Below are positions 1 to 11,726 of a DNA stretch of 64,000 nt, one piece after another. Below the pieces are notes generated by a model. That model was not told where the DNA came from and ran no database searches. It was given only the letters and a program-made list of their open reading frames with translations. Position numbers and translations under genes: made by a program. The stretch is taken from the NCBI GenBank assembly GCA_030765055.1, contig CM060953.1:22577687-22641686 (forward strand), given 5' to 3'. Position 1 is the first letter of the stretch. Each line of letters starts with the position of its first letter. This DNA comes from Mantis religiosa. Taxonomy: Eukaryota; Arthropoda; Insecta; Mantodea; Mantidae.

Positions 1-283
1 ATACCTTTTGAAGGTAGAAGGATGCATTCTGGACAATACTCTAATGCCCGATTTCATCAACAGATGTTAAGACCTTTTAGCAATAATTAAAACAAAAATT
101 GCATTTCACCAACAAGTGTTAGCTTAACACAAGTGTTAAATCTCTTGTTAAACTAACAAGCCAAATTTCTGTTGTTAAGTCCTTAACAATTGTAAATAGT
201 TAAGATGGCAGGCGTGAACGCAGCTGGTGATGTCGATTTGCTATATTTAAGACCGTCTAAATGGCATTCATAATAGAGTACGG

Positions 284-480
284 CCTATGAGGAGAAATTA
301 TTTTGAGGAGCTATCCGAAGAAAATTTTTTACTGAGGTATAGACTGTCGAAACATGTTGCTATGAAGGTTACTGCGGAAGTGCAAAAGAGGTTAGAACAT
401 GCATCGAAAGGAATATGCCGATCTCACCTTTGCTTCAAGTATTAATAACTTTGCAATTTTATAATTCACTGAATTATGTG
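284..480 (+). pseudogene. HARBI1-like transposase N-terminal fragment
   Basis: Reading from 284 gives a stretch resembling the N-terminal part of Harbinger transposases (RRNYFEELSEENFLLRYRLS). A +1 shift then continues as ISPLLQVLITLQFYNSL, the usual 'ISPLLQLLITLRFYATGS' segment. The catalytic DDE domain is absent. It lies inside the TAA-flanked element and runs opposite to the Myb/SANT gene, the divided arrangement usual for this superfamily. It is non-functional. Confidence 0.65.
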
Positions 481-519
481 GATAATACACTGTCCACCTC
501 CCGTCTTGAAACGTTCAAG

Positions 520-777
520 TCACTTGCCCTTCTTCGCACCTCGTTTTAAATTTACGTAACACTGACGAAGTTGTTTCATGCTTCTAGTAGAGACACATGC
601 ATTTGAATTAAATTCATTTCCAATATTTTCCAACGTGACATCTTTCTCTTTTACATTCACCGCATTCGTCCTCTTATTTTCCACGATATCCTTACACTTC
701 GTCACCAATTCAATTAACAATTCTTTCTCCATCAATGAGAAATTTGTCTCACAGCTTTTGTTTACGATTTTGTTCAC
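520..777 (-). CDS. Myb/SANT-like DNA-binding protein of Harbinger element (truncated)
   Basis: This 85-residue frame has the pattern of the Myb/SANT-like DNA-binding domain found in the second Harbinger protein: FSLMEKELLIELVTKCKDIV, then the 'ENK+TDAV...K' segment, then STRSMKQLRQCYVNLKRGAKK. Known family members help bring the transposase to the ends and the nucleus. Only the N-terminal domain remains, and the frame stops right after it, so this is a truncated relic that happens to stay open. Its start ATG lies just before the N-terminal helix. Confidence 0.6.
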   Translation of the reverse strand: MNKIVNKSCETNFSLMEKELLIELVTKCKDIVENKRTNAVNVKEKDVTLENIGNEFNSNACVSTRSMKQLRQCYVNLKRGAKKGK

Positions 778-1419
778 CCGCCATTTTTTTCAGCTGTGTG
801 TAGACGAAAATGAAAACAAAAGCAAATCGCAGTACGTTCAGAAAATAATAGACTCACCCATAACCTTCTGTAGCTGTAATATTTACAGTTTCTTGGCGTT
901 AACACAGGTTTGTTAACATTTTCAGAAAATAGGTTATAGTAGTGTTAGCGCTGTGACAATTGTTAGGTTACATTTGTTAACGTCGATTTTAACATCTGTT
1001 GGTGAAATCGGGCATAAGACTTGGATATCGATTTAGCAAGTACAAAAATATACCTACGTCATGTTACGTACGCTGTTCTGATGTTTTGTTAGTCAGACTG
1101 TACTAGAGTACGATTATATTCTCAACCTATCTGACCTCTCTACACCAGCGACCTCCCATAACAACTATACTCATTTGTCACACAGATAGGTAATACTTCC
1201 AGTCGAAGTTGTAAAACATTTCCCTAGTTTGTCGTTAACAACAAATCACGGATCTGTCTATCATGTTCGACGTAGAAAACATTTTGATATATTTGCTTAC
1301 TGCGTTAGATGTTCTGTGTACTGTGTTAGGTAATCTGCGAGATGAAGAGGTCCCACTTGATTATAAAACATTTCCCTCTTCTGTTTGCCTGGATTTAGCG
1401 TATCCAAATAAGTGATAAG

Positions 1420-3520
1420 TAGGGGTAGTGATATTTAGCATTTCAAAATCAGAAATTTAGAATTTTGATTTTTACATTTAGCATTTTGCAGCATTTATAA
1501 ATTTGCAGTTTAGCATTTTATAGTATTTTGAAGAAAGTTTGAGTTAAGTTTTAAATGATGAATATTAATATTATTTATATGAAATTTAAAACACATTCAT
1601 GGAGGGTTATTAATGACGGTGAGTTAAAAATGAATAAAGTGTGAATTTATTTCACGTTAATATAGGTTAAAGCAATATACAGAAATATAGAACAATCTGA
1701 TATAGACTAAAGCATATTGCATAACACAAAAGGGATAAATCCATACTGATGTAAAACTAGCACGATAAAAAGTGAAGCTAAATTTTAATGTGGGTGACAC
1801 ACAATTCCACGTTGGGATGCCAATTTGAAGCAACAATATATGTGGCGAACAATGTTCCACTTGACAAGCACTTTCGTTTAGCTCAGGGTAAAACAATGAG
1901 GTTTCTCACAGGGTATGCGTGGATGTGTGTGAGAAGGATATTTAATGACACTGGAATGCCCGTTTCCAACTTATTTATTCACTGCTTCTTTTTTTAGAAC
2001 ATCGAAATTGAAGTTGCCGACCAAGGATTACCAATATCCCTGTTTAGAGTTACTGACGGCAGAATGTTTATTGCTCGATAAACTTTATTCGTTCCTCACG
2101 TATATATGAACCGACAAATATCCAAGACAGAACAAGAGGACTGCCCTAATTGCCCTCACGCCTCAGATTGCTCTAATCGGCTTGACGCCGAAGACTGTTT
2201 GAATGACCACAGATGCGTGTGGGTGTATCACTTTCACTTTCTGAAAACTCCTTTTCAACCAAAGATCCCTTTGTGGCTGTTTTGTCGCCATTATGAATGG
2301 TTCAAAGAATACCCTATTCCGCAAGTCAAGTGAGCCCCTTTAGAAAACTGCTAAGGACACTGTTTCTTACATTGCTTTTGTTATAACAACTTTTCCCCAA
2401 ATTGCTATGCGACTTAACTGCCCTTGCACGTGTCGTAGCAAAGAACCAACATTCCTTTGACATCCATCATGATTCTTTACTTATGGCAATCCTCAATTTC
2501 GGTATCAAAAGAAAATGCACTAAATTAGCCTATGTAGTTTATGATTCAGTCATGCTGTTGAATGAAAGCACTGAACATATTTCAACATTCTATTCTGTCA
2601 TTTGAGTCCTCCTGCCACTCACAATCAAAGTATAATTACTGAAATATCCTTCATTATCTACGCTGTTTGTAGGACCCCAAATACATTGCAGAGCTGCTCG
2701 GGCAAACTCTGGGCATTTGAGCTTAACAGCCAACAGCATTTGTAGACAGTCTGCATATTTATTATTCTGCATTGTTTGTATCAGTTTTGAATGAAAATAT
2801 TCATAACCCTCAACAAAACTATGCATTTTAACATCATGAAAAAATGAGTTCTTACTTTCACTTAAAATCGTATAATGTATTGAAGTTACTCTGCCAGCAG
2901 TGATAGGTTAAAAAAGCTTACCAACGTCTTGGAGAAAGACATTTGCCTCTGCCCGCTGTTTGATATTTTCGCTCTCACCATCTTCGCACTTGCTGACGTC
3001 ACCTACGCATAGAATGAAAGAATGCTGCGCGTAAAACCGAACACAACAATGAAAATCCGAACTTTGGCAACTGAGAACTCCAACTGGAACTAACATGTGT
3101 TTATCACTTCGTTAAAATTAGGATTGCTATTGGTTTCCAGAGGCAAGGATTGAAATTTTCCGTTAACTGGGTGGTAAAGATAGATTTATGACAGTCATTA
3201 GGCGTGGTAAGTGGGATCTCTTTTGTAAAACAATTGAACTCGCTTCAGTACCAAACATACCTCATATGGGCAATGTTGGAACAATAAGCTAATTTAACAG
3301 GAAGTTTGCTTTCCACATTCCAGAAGAGTGGTCACTTACTTTTATATCTTTCTAAACATGCAGAGGTTCTACAGACTCTTCAGTTAAAGTTTCCAGAAGA
3401 AAGAGCATTGAGAAAGAATAATTACTTGGGAACATCTTTGATTTCGCATTTATATAGCATTTTGAGTCAATTTCGCACTTTATCGCGCTATATCGCATTT
3501 ACGAAAAATCACCACCCCTA
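1420..3520 (-). mobile_element. hAT DNA transposon, degraded
   Basis: The ends are inverted repeats: TAGGGGTAGTGAT at 1420 and, reading back from 3520, TAGGGGTGGTGAT. They are flanked by an 8-bp near-duplication, GTGATAAG (1412-1419) and GTTATAAG (3521-3528), with 7 of 8 bases identical, the size expected for hAT. Both subterminal regions are rich in AAATGC/GCATTT motifs, which are typical binding sites for a hAT transposase. A transposase C-terminal remnant lies at 2590-2826 on the minus strand. Confidence 0.8.
2590..2826 (-). pseudogene. hAT transposase C-terminal remnant
   Basis: The last third of this 78-residue frame (NSVDNEGYFSNYTLIVSGRR) follows the hAT dimerisation-region pattern 'NSVDVERSFSxYxxxLxxRRxxLT' seen in CGGBP1-like and other hAT proteins. 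A separate frame on the same strand at 2908-3096 ends RAEANVFLQDVGKLF, similar to the start of the BED-like zinc-finger segment of that group. Stops and shifts separate the two pieces. Assignment to hAT is strengthened by the 8-bp target duplication around the element. Confidence 0.5.
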
Positions 3521-5640
3521 GTTATAAGATTGTGCCGCGCCGGCTACTTGGTCCTTCAGATCATCGGATCTGCGTACCCGGAACTTCTATTCTGAACCAC
3601 TTTCTGAGCATTGGAAAACTACAGCACACCAACTCAAAACTTTCAGAGTGGAGGCGACCTGCGATATTTCTACAGAACCACTATGACAAGCAAACTATGT
3701 CCTTAACTTTATGGAAATCCTTTGAACACGCGTTGTCTACAGTAATTTATTCAGAAATTTATACTGACATGAACTGTGGGTCGAATACACTGCAGTTTGA
3801 GCTGTGTTTCTGGGAACTTTTGTGGGAGTAGTTTGTTTTGTTAGTGTTGGTACTCATGATTTCCATTTTGCTGCATAACTCTGAAACGACATTGTACACA
3901 CAAGTTTGTACAGCTGCTGATAAATTATCCTGCATAAGTGCTTGTTGGTCTGGCATCCATGCATATTATGCATTGCCTGTCTTCCCTTAAATAATTAATA
4001 TTACACTTTACTACTTCAGGTTTCTCGGGCTTAGCCTTTACTTTTGAGGAAAAGCCTCTTAGTATACAAATGATGTAAACTTAACAGGCCACCATTTTTT
4101 TAAAAAGTGCGTGATATTTTAGTCTAAGCTCACTTTTCCCGCAGGAGGTTAAAAACTATTTTATGGTGGCTGCGTAGTGGAATATCGGGTCTCCGAATTT
4201 GTCTTGTATTTTGTAATTGTCCTTAATTTTTGTTAGTATCACTTAATTTTAAAGTATTTATTTTTCGTTGTTTAGAGCTCTTTGTTTTAATAAAAACAGT
4301 ACAGAACCGCGTTACTGTTACCTTAAAAAAAAACACCTGAGATTCACTTAAGTTTACCTAAAGAAAAATCCAAATAATTCAATATTTTTCATTCTGTTAA
4401 ACAAAATATAAGTTTAACTATTTTCTTCATTTAGTGGAAACAAATGAAAGTGAAGTGCTGATTTAATTCAAATATTTAAATAATTATTTTAAAAAATAAA
4501 GACACAAATGTGACGCAGCATACCGCACTGTCCATGGAAGAATCGTCACAAAGACAGACACTTGGAGGCAGTGACGTAAACATTTTAAACAACAGTTTAT
4601 GAAAAAGTTTGTTTAATTGTGACTAAACTAAAAGAAAGTGAAGATTAAACTGGAATATTTTTCTTTGACAAATCTAATATTTAAATACTGTAAATTATTG
4701 GAAAACTCGATACTTCTTGGCACTACCAGTCACTTTTATGCCACAGAAGAATATTTCTTCTACCTTCATGTTAGAGTCGTGTGGTTTTTAGTCTATTCCT
4801 TGCTTGCTTGGTCAACACGCACGAGATCTTATCCTGGCACGAAGAGACGCTGTTGTTTCTTACAACCCTCACCCTCAACATTAATCCACGGAGCCTTAGA
4901 ACCTCGCTGGACGTATCTCCACAGCCGAGGTGGGGTTCCGCTCTGCTGATAAGATGTCGCTTCCCGCCGAACGTCCGTTGTTTAGCGGAGAAGCGATATG
5001 CTGATGACCTAGCAGTAACTGACAAGGGAACTATTACTGTACTCACACCGACACGCACCTGAAAATTTGATGGTATAATGCCTGTTGTATGTAAGCCACG
5101 TGAACAAAAATCTGCTGCTAAGTAGAACCTCAACGCCCACAAGTGCCGCATGCGACCTCTTGCAAGTAGCTGCCCTTTGTCAGCTCTGTGTCGGATGTAA
5201 GGGACGCCACTCCTTATGTATGCCATGTGTAGACAGCTGCCTGTCAGGAGTAAACAATTCCTCCCGTACAGGTATGAGTTTAGTAATAGTTCCCTTGTGA
5301 GATTGTCATCCAACGGCTGCACTGAGACTTTCAGTTAATAAAGCCCAAAGCTTCCTATTATGTGCTGATCGGAGCTGAATGGTCGTATCATATTTTCAAG
5401 TGTATGAGGCACAAGTTTTCTAGTCTCACCTTAAAACATTCGCACCTGCCTTTAGGTATAAAATACAGGTTTTTCTTGATCTGCGAGCATCGAGGAAAAC
5501 TGTCTGCCTATTTTTTTTATAAACATTCAGGATCACAAAGGGGAAAGGTAGAGTGGGAGGTCTGGTTTTACTTTATTTATTCATGTGTGGTTACATTTTG
5601 TTGCAACATTTTAGAAAGAATCGGTTTGCTCACCCGTGCA
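3521..5640. other. No gene recognised; contains one inverted repeat
   Basis: No coding region is supported here. A 183-codon minus-strand frame at 4771-5322 has no recognisable motif. Within it the segment around 5003-5046 recurs inverted at about 5265-5310 (core CAAGGGAACTATTACT at 5023-5038), which suggests an old repeat. Confidence 0.4.
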
Positions 5641-5662
5641 AAAGTTAGCAAGTGAGATCTAG

Positions 5663-8600
5663 TTAATCATTTAAATCGGTCCATACCTCATGATATCTAC
5701 GCATTTTGTATCGCTCTGCTCTGAGCCACTTTTTGAATGCAAATAAATTAGGATAATCTGCACTCAGGCAATAATGGTAGAAAGCCATTATCAACCACAT
5801 TTGTGTCCGTGCAGTGTTGCCTTTCTTAATGTTCCAGGATAGAATTATTGACACTGTCGTATATTCCGCCCTGCTTCCAACCAGCACGCCGATTTTATGT
5901 TTAGTCCATTTCCAGATCTCAGATATGTTTTTGCAGGTGGTAATTCTGTGTATCTGCGTGTCCACTTTTCCACAACGTTTACACCATGGGACTGTTGCTA
6001 AATTATGTTTACATTTCTTTAATTCCGTTGGGATTAGTTCATTCACAAAGAAGTACACGGACACTTTCCAATCAAGAGGAACGTAAGTTTTTTGAAAAAT
6101 TTTCCATATGCGATCCCATGTTGTATTTGGATATTTTGCAACAATTGCTGGCACAGTCAAATACTCTTTTAACAACTCGATGTACAATTGTTTGGTCGTA
6201 AGGCATCCTGACTCCGTTGTAATCAATGGCAATAGATGTTGATAGTCCTTTACTACCTGTCGAAATGCAGAAGGTGGAGTCGTATCTGAGGACGTCAGGT
6301 AATGACAAAAACCATGTCCTGACGACTTCCCTGTCCATTGAGTGCACCCAAAACAGAACGCAGTAACAGCGCTCTGCACTTCACGTACACATCTGTTAGA
6401 TTCCAGCCTCCTTCAGTTATTTTCCGGCGTAACTGAGTTCGGGCTACTTTGTAGAACTGATTCCGCCAAATATAATAACCGATTGCCCGTTCCAAACGCT
6501 GAGAGTATTTTTGGTGCATTGGTATTACCTGCGCTGCGTACCATATTTTGGCTAAAACAAACGTGTTCACATGCCAAATTTTTTGGACTAGATTTAAGTT
6601 TCGTGTTAACTGGGACTGCATGAGGTAAATGCAGGTATTAACAATTCGCGTCCAATTCCTCTCAATTAGGTCTTCCAGCTTTGAGGTGAAGGTCAGCCCT
6701 AAGACTTTTAACGCCCTACTGCGGGTAAACAGAGCATCTTCCATTGTCCAATCATTCAATGTTAGTAGCTGGGATTTGTCAAAGTTGATTTGTGCTCCGG
6801 ACGCCCTTTGGTATTCGTTTAACAATGGTGTAACAGCATTAAAGTCCCCCGAATGAGTAAGTATCAGGGTGACATCATCAGCATAAGCGAAAATTCTCTC
6901 ACCACTCGAAGGATGGGCTCTCTGTGCAAGGATATTCGTCATACGCGGATCAGCGGTTCTATACACAAGGTGTAAAGAAGCATTGATAATGGACACCCCT
7001 GCCGTATAGATTGCAGGATCGGTACTGGTTGCGTGTAAAATCCATTTATTTGAATTCTCGAATTCGCCTTGTCATAGATGCGTTTAATGAGGCTTTGAAA
7101 GTCCACAGAAAATCCAAATTGTCTTAAAATTCCCCAAAGATAGCCATGATGAACCTTGTCAAAGGCGCTTGTGAAATCCAGGGCTAAAATTGCCGCAGTC
7201 AAGTCTGAGTCCTGCTCACAAGCAATAATAGTATCCCGGAGTGTCATGAGAATGTGCGTAATTCTCCTTTCTGGAATACCGCATGTCTGTCCCGGTCCAA
7301 TGACATTTGACAGAACTGCCCGCACACGATTGGCAATTATCTTGCTGAACAACTTAAAATCGGCATTAAGTAGTGTAATAGGACGATATTCGGTGAATGT
7401 TCTTGCCGCTGAATGTTTGGGTATTAAAACAATAATTCCTTCGTTGAAACCAGACATTTCACTCTCGTTCCGTTGCAACTCTAACATTACTCCAAGCAGT
7501 GTGTCTTTTACAGTCTCCCAGTTCTCTTTGTAAAACCTGTAGCCGAGGCCATCTACTCCCGGTGCCGATGTCATGCTGGCTGATTTGAGTGCCGTCCATA
7601 GTTCTGTCAAGGTTATTTCCGCATTTAATGCCTCATTATCTTCTGGTGATAGTTGTTCCACAATGTTCTTGTAAACATTTTGCTGTGCTGCAACATCGAC
7701 TTCCGTTTTCCCAAATTTGGAAGAAAAGAAATTGTAGGCCTCTGCTAAGATATCTCGTGTTGTGGTCAGTAGTTCTCCAGATGTGGATTCCAAAGCAGAG
7801 ATATATTTCTGCGTTCCGCGGCACTTTTCAGACGCAATGTGATAGAGCGAGGTTTTCTCTTCACCCTGTAGCGAGTTCTCTCCCGCTCGTTGTAGTGTTC
7901 CCCTACAGAGTTCTTCCTGAAGTGAACAAATTTTCTTCTTTATTGCTTCGATGTGATGCGTCATAGTTTCTCCACCTTGTTGCCTCCTTTGTTGTTGGTA
8001 TCTATCGTTAAGCAGTTCATAGTAATAATTCAAATACTTTCTTCTATCCTTTGCCTTCTCTATGCCTTCACTCTTGTAAAATTGCGTATGGCAGGCTTCA
8101 GAGTGAATAGCCACTGATGTAACTTGTTGGCGGTTCTACTCTTCGCGGTTCGAGTCCAGCTTATCCACCTCTGTTGAAACTTGGATTTAAGCATCGTATC
8201 CTGTAAGAGGGCATTGTTTAATTTCCAGGAACCTCTTCCAATCGGTGGTGGTCTTTCGGTGTGCATTATTTTCATGATCAATGCATGATGATCGCTTAAT
8301 GGCACTGGTCTCACTTGGATGTCCTGAACCTGTGATGTCATCGTCTCACTTACGTAAAATCTATCTATTCGCGAAGCAGCAGAGCTACGATGGAAGGTAA
8401 GCTCGACATAGTTGGCATGTTTCTTTTCCCATGCATCCTGCAGTTTTAAAGACTTACACAGACTATCTAACACTGGCGAGGGGTAATATTGGCCCTTCTG
8501 GTCTTTTGCACTAAGCACACAATTAAAATCCCCTCCGAAAACCAATTTGTCGTACCGATGGCGCAAAAAGAAAGGCAACTCTTTGGCAAGAAAGTCTTCC

Positions 8601-8953
8601 CTTTCCTTACGTCTGTTGGAACCTGAAGGTAAATATACGTTTACTAGTAAAAGATTATTATCCGTTAATAAGGAAGTAATTCTGCCACTCGCATGTTTTT
8701 CCGTAAACTGCACCCCCAGAGACGAGCGATAAACTATGGCGGTGCCCCGTTGCTCCTCACCAACATTGGAAACAAAATTATATCTCGGGCCAAAAAGGTT
8801 TAAGTGGGGTTCATTGTTCTCTTGCAAAAACAAAAAATCAAGGTCGTGCTCAAATGTAAAATCCTGTACCAACGCTTGTTTAGTTCTACTACGTAAACAA
8901 TTTACATTCACCGTCGCAAATGTCCGAAGAATCACTACCATCAGGAGGAACAC
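5663..8953 (-). pseudogene. LINE ORF2: endonuclease, reverse transcriptase, zinc knuckle (frameshifted)
   Basis: Three minus-strand frames read on from one another. 8953-8060 is an APE-type endonuclease with the expected motifs: NVNCLRS, FLFLQE, GGDFNCV, SRIDRFYV and LSDHHALI. 8114-6939 is the N-terminal part and palm of the reverse transcriptase (APGVDGLGYRFYK, EYRPITLLNADFKLFSKI, LALDFTSAFDKV, RQGCPL). 6996-6295 holds the catalytic FAYADDVTLIL. 6379-5663 ends with CKRCGKVDTQIHRITTC, a C-terminal knuckle. Each junction overlaps in a different frame, so at least three indels have broken it; the catalytic residues remain. Confidence 0.8.
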
Positions 8954-8992
8954 TGAAGGAAGCAGTGTTTCACCACGTCCTTAACCATCCAA

Positions 8993-10159
8993 TCACTGTT
9001 CCACAGATGTATGAGTCTTTTTAGCCTTACGCTCTGTTGCAGTCTTTTTTCGTTTTTCCAATCGCGGGTCACGTCGACTCACTCCGCCACTACGTAACGT
9101 ACCCCTGGACTCCAATCCACGTTCACACACTAAATCCTCAGAGTCCATTTCCTCTTCCGAAATCGTCGGAGACGGTGGCATGTCAGTTGTTCGTGAAGCA
9201 GGATCTATGGTTTGCCGTTGGACCTCCACTGGTTCTTCGTTCTCCAACTCGGGCACTGCACATTCCTCCCCTATCCCCTTGGTAATCAGAGGTGACTTCA
9301 CACTTGTTGGAGAGACTAGAGTAGACACTGGCGCAGAGTGTTCCAAGGTTACAGCAGACACTTCCGGACTACACTTATCTTCTTCGGACTGTCTGAGGGG
9401 TGGAAAGTCTGTTGCCACAAATGTCTGTTCACCTTCCTCCTGCTCTGTGCTTTGAGTCGGTAATTGGCGGTCATTATTAATTTTCTGTTCCCCTGAGGTC
9501 AGCGGTATTCGTGGTGTTGGCAAATTCCCCGTTACCAGCTTGGCCCATGTAGTCGGCTCCGAAGCAGTAGTCGGTGTTCTAGGAACGAATCTGCGGGGAC
9601 ACTGATTACGTAAATGACCAGCGGCATGGCAAATGGCACAAGTGATGGGTTGGTCAGGGTAACTCACTAATGCGGAGTAACCATCAATATTCAAAAAAGA
9701 AGGAATATGCTTTTTTAGGAGCATAGTAACGGAACGAACGCCATTAGAAACCTTATAGCGAAATGTTTCATTCCAAACATCTTCCTTCACCTGTAACACA
9801 GCACCGTATGGCTCCAAAGCTCCCATCAACTTCCTATTGTCGAAATTCAAGGGTAAATTGTACACTTTCACCATCCGTCGTCCAAATCCAGCTACATCAA
9901 TAATCACCTTAGTGCGCTGCCCGTTTGACAGTACAAAACTAGCTTCCCCATTTGACTGTGTCAGTACTCTTGTGACGAGCTCTGGCGTTGTGTATTTAAT
10001 AAAATTTTGTCTAGAAATTCCATTTACCTGCAAACCTGTGACGTCAGTTTCATCCAATTTTAGTGTGTCAAAAATCCACTCATGAATTTCATATGCAGTC
10101 GGTCGAATGATGTCACGCTCAACAAAGCTAACAACTGATGTCATTGGTCGGTTTTCCAT
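8993..10159 (-). CDS. LINE ORF1 nucleic-acid-binding protein with CCHC knuckle
   Basis: This is an intact 388-residue reading frame. The N-terminal half ends in a segment typical of LINE ORF1 proteins (VKVYNLPLNFDNRKLMGAL, then IPSFLNIDGYSALVSYPDQP). It is followed by a zinc knuckle, CAICHAAGHLRNQC (C-x2-C-x4-H-x4-C), at about residues 174-187. The C-terminal half is low-complexity, rich in Ser, Thr, Pro and Glu, and ends in a basic Lys/Arg stretch. Related proteins coat the element RNA and may assist strand annealing. The stop lies about 40 bp before the ORF2 start, as in bicistronic LINEs. It is unbroken, unlike ORF2. Confidence 0.75.
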   Translation of the reverse strand: MENRPMTSVVSFVERDIIRPTAYEIHEWIFDTLKLDETDVTGLQVNGISRQNFIKYTTPELVTRVLTQSNGEASFVLSNGQRTKVIIDVAGFGRRMVKVYNLPLNFDNRKLMGALEPYGAVLQVKEDVWNETFRYKVSNGVRSVTMLLKKHIPSFLNIDGYSALVSYPDQPITCAICHAAGHLRNQCPRRFVPRTPTTASEPTTWAKLVTGNLPTPRIPLTSGEQKINNDRQLPTQSTEQEEGEQTFVATDFPPLRQSEEDKCSPEVSAVTLEHSAPVSTLVSPTSVKSPLITKGIGEECAVPELENEEPVEVQRQTIDPASRTTDMPPSPTISEEEMDSEDLVCERGLESRGTLRSGGVSRRDPRLEKRKKTATERKAKKTHTSVEQ

Positions 10160-10424
10160 TATTATTTCTGTCTTATGTAGTAGTAAATGTCAATAAACAA
10201 CGAGACTACTATTACTAGCAGTATTCGACGAACACAAACAATACGTATCACTATTCACTAGGCAACACGTATGCTGACGTAAACACGCTTAGCAGCACCC
10301 GTGTATGACCTTCCCTCTCGCCGGACAGCGAGCAACTGACCTATTCGTAGGTTAGCCGGCCAGGGGTAGGCAGGTGTAGCCAGTACAAATTGCAGAAAAA
10401 TACACTTTTACTCCATAATGTGAC

Positions 10425-10614
10425 TTTGTGTCTTCGTAGAATTAAAAGTCTTGTTTGCAGAAATTTAAAATGCTCTTTATTACAAGTAAAAACACGCTTT
10501 GTTCACCCCTTGCCGCAGTAAAAATGACGTGACATACACAACAGTCTTCAAGGTCGTCTTGCTCCACTGCCACACACAAACAAGCAAAAGAATTCGCTGC
10601 GGTACAGTTCAAAT

Positions 10615-10695
<81 letters not shown>

Positions 10696-10915
10696 TACTG
10701 CACAACTGCACACACAAGTAAGAACTAACTAGCAACTGTCACTTTGCGAATGTTTATAGCTCCAGTCATTGTTCTAGAATTCTGTCAATCGTTCGATAAC
10801 AATCGCGATGCAGCGAGAAAGACGAAACTATCTCTGTCTCTTTCTCTCTCGGCAAGCGTCTAGCTCTGCGCCTACGCGCCGGCTGCGGCTTGCGGCACAA
10901 CAATGCCTCGGCGAC
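10425..10915 (-). repeat. LTR-like repeat, copy 1
   Basis: First of four dispersed copies, all in the same orientation (others near 21.9, 27.2 and 36.0 kb). On the minus strand it has a TATA box (TATAAAC, near 10755), and an AATAAAG signal near 10476, followed by a shared end reading CAAACAAGACTTTTAATTC. A promoter followed by a polyadenylation signal in one unit of roughly 400 bp is the layout of a retrotransposon LTR. No internal region or partner LTR is next to it, so it would be a solo LTR. Exact ends are uncertain because no clear target duplication was found. This copy holds the AC microsatellite. Confidence 0.5.
10617..10693. repeat. (AC)n microsatellite, 77 bp, uninterrupted
   Basis: A perfect AC dinucleotide run of about 38 units, inside the LTR-like repeat. 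It lies where copy 2 has only a short, imperfect ACAC-rich stretch near 22091, so it expanded after this copy was inserted. Confidence 0.98.
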
Positions 10916-11726
10916 AATACTTAATGCTGGAGAATAGCATGATAAAAGAAAGTACTTTGAATTTCCATTTTCCAGACGTGTCATTTGTCTTCAAGAGTCT
11001 GGAACATGCCAGGAAAATTCAATTCAGACAATACTTAAAGACGTACTGCACATTAACTAATCATCAAAATTAGGAGCGTTTTTAAGGAAGACCGAACGAA
11101 ATTTTCTTTCTGGAACAGTACCATTAATATAATTTTATGACAGAAGATATTTACAAACATTTGAGATAAAATCCATCCCACAGAGAAGAGGAATCTTTAT
11201 TTTTCAAACAGGAATTTTCTTAGAACAATTTAACAATGCTAAAAGCTTCAACAGTCATGAGTTCTTTGGCTGTCTATATTCTTAAGAAGGTATTAACCAT
11301 TTTGCCAGTTTTAACTGTTTTAAAACATTAAAAATTGAATTTATGCAATCGAAAAATGTAAAGTTCGCTTTATCAGTACAAAGACAAACACATAAAAGGG
11401 ATATTTCTGCCTCATAACCCAGAGCGTACTTGATTGAAATACTTGTAATAACTGTTTTCATAGAAACGCAATAGGTTAGTGTCACTGTGGAATTCCCAAA
11501 ATAAACTTCTATGTATATCCCTGATGAAGATGCAGTATTAAGTTGGAAGCAGTTGTTTGCTGCGAGATGCCGTTCCAATTTGAAGCTGTAATTTCGTTTC
11601 ACGGTCTCTTCCTTAGTGCTAATAGTGCCAATTCCGGCTATCTGCTCAGCTATGAGTAACCTGTCTCAAGGTTTGCATGAGTGTGTATTATTCAATGAAA
11701 GACTGGTTCTGACTTTGAAACTTTAA
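10916..11726. other. No feature seen
   Basis: AT-rich sequence with no supported reading frame or repeat end. The 106-codon minus-strand frame at 11282-11602 has no recognisable motif. Confidence 0.3.

Larger units (their letters stand above)
45..1014. mobile_element. PIF/Harbinger DNA transposon, internally decayed
   Basis: The ends are inverted copies of one another: the first 26 bases from 45 match the reverse complement of the last 26 before 1014 with a single mismatch, starting TGCCCGATTT. A TAA triplet lies directly outside each end (42-44 and 1015-1017), the 3-bp target duplication expected of PIF/Harbinger. Inside are pieces of both proteins this superfamily encodes: a HARBI1-like transposase fragment on + and a Myb/SANT-like protein on -. 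At 970 bp it is far shorter than autonomous elements, so it is a deletion derivative. Confidence 0.85.
5650..10400 (-). mobile_element. Nearly full-length non-LTR retrotransposon (Tx1/L1-like group, tentative)
   Basis: On the minus strand the order is ORF1 with a CCHC knuckle, an apurinic-type endonuclease, reverse transcriptase, and a C-terminal zinc knuckle: the layout of a two-ORF LINE. ORF1 is intact; ORF2 is broken by frame changes near 8060-8114, 6939-6996 and 6295-6379. The leader probably begins near 10400, just before the LTR-like repeat. The 3' end lies below 5663 and is not clearly marked by a tail. The ORF1 layout and RT block (RQGCPLSMLLYTLCIEPLI) resemble Tx1-type elements, but the clade is not settled. 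Confidence 0.8.

Noticed and set aside
578..916. 112-codon plus-strand frame
   Set aside because: Antisense shadow of the Myb/SANT-like frame inside the Harbinger element.
2106..2333. 75-codon frame with several Cys and His
   Set aside because: Looks finger-like at first, but spacing fits no zinc-finger class and it lies within the non-coding part of a decayed hAT.
4771..5322. 183-codon minus-strand frame
   Set aside because: No recognisable motif, overlaps other frames of similar length, and includes an inverted repeat; treated as chance.
10442..10735. 97-codon frame with a long Cys-Val run
   Set aside because: It is the translated AC microsatellite, not a protein.
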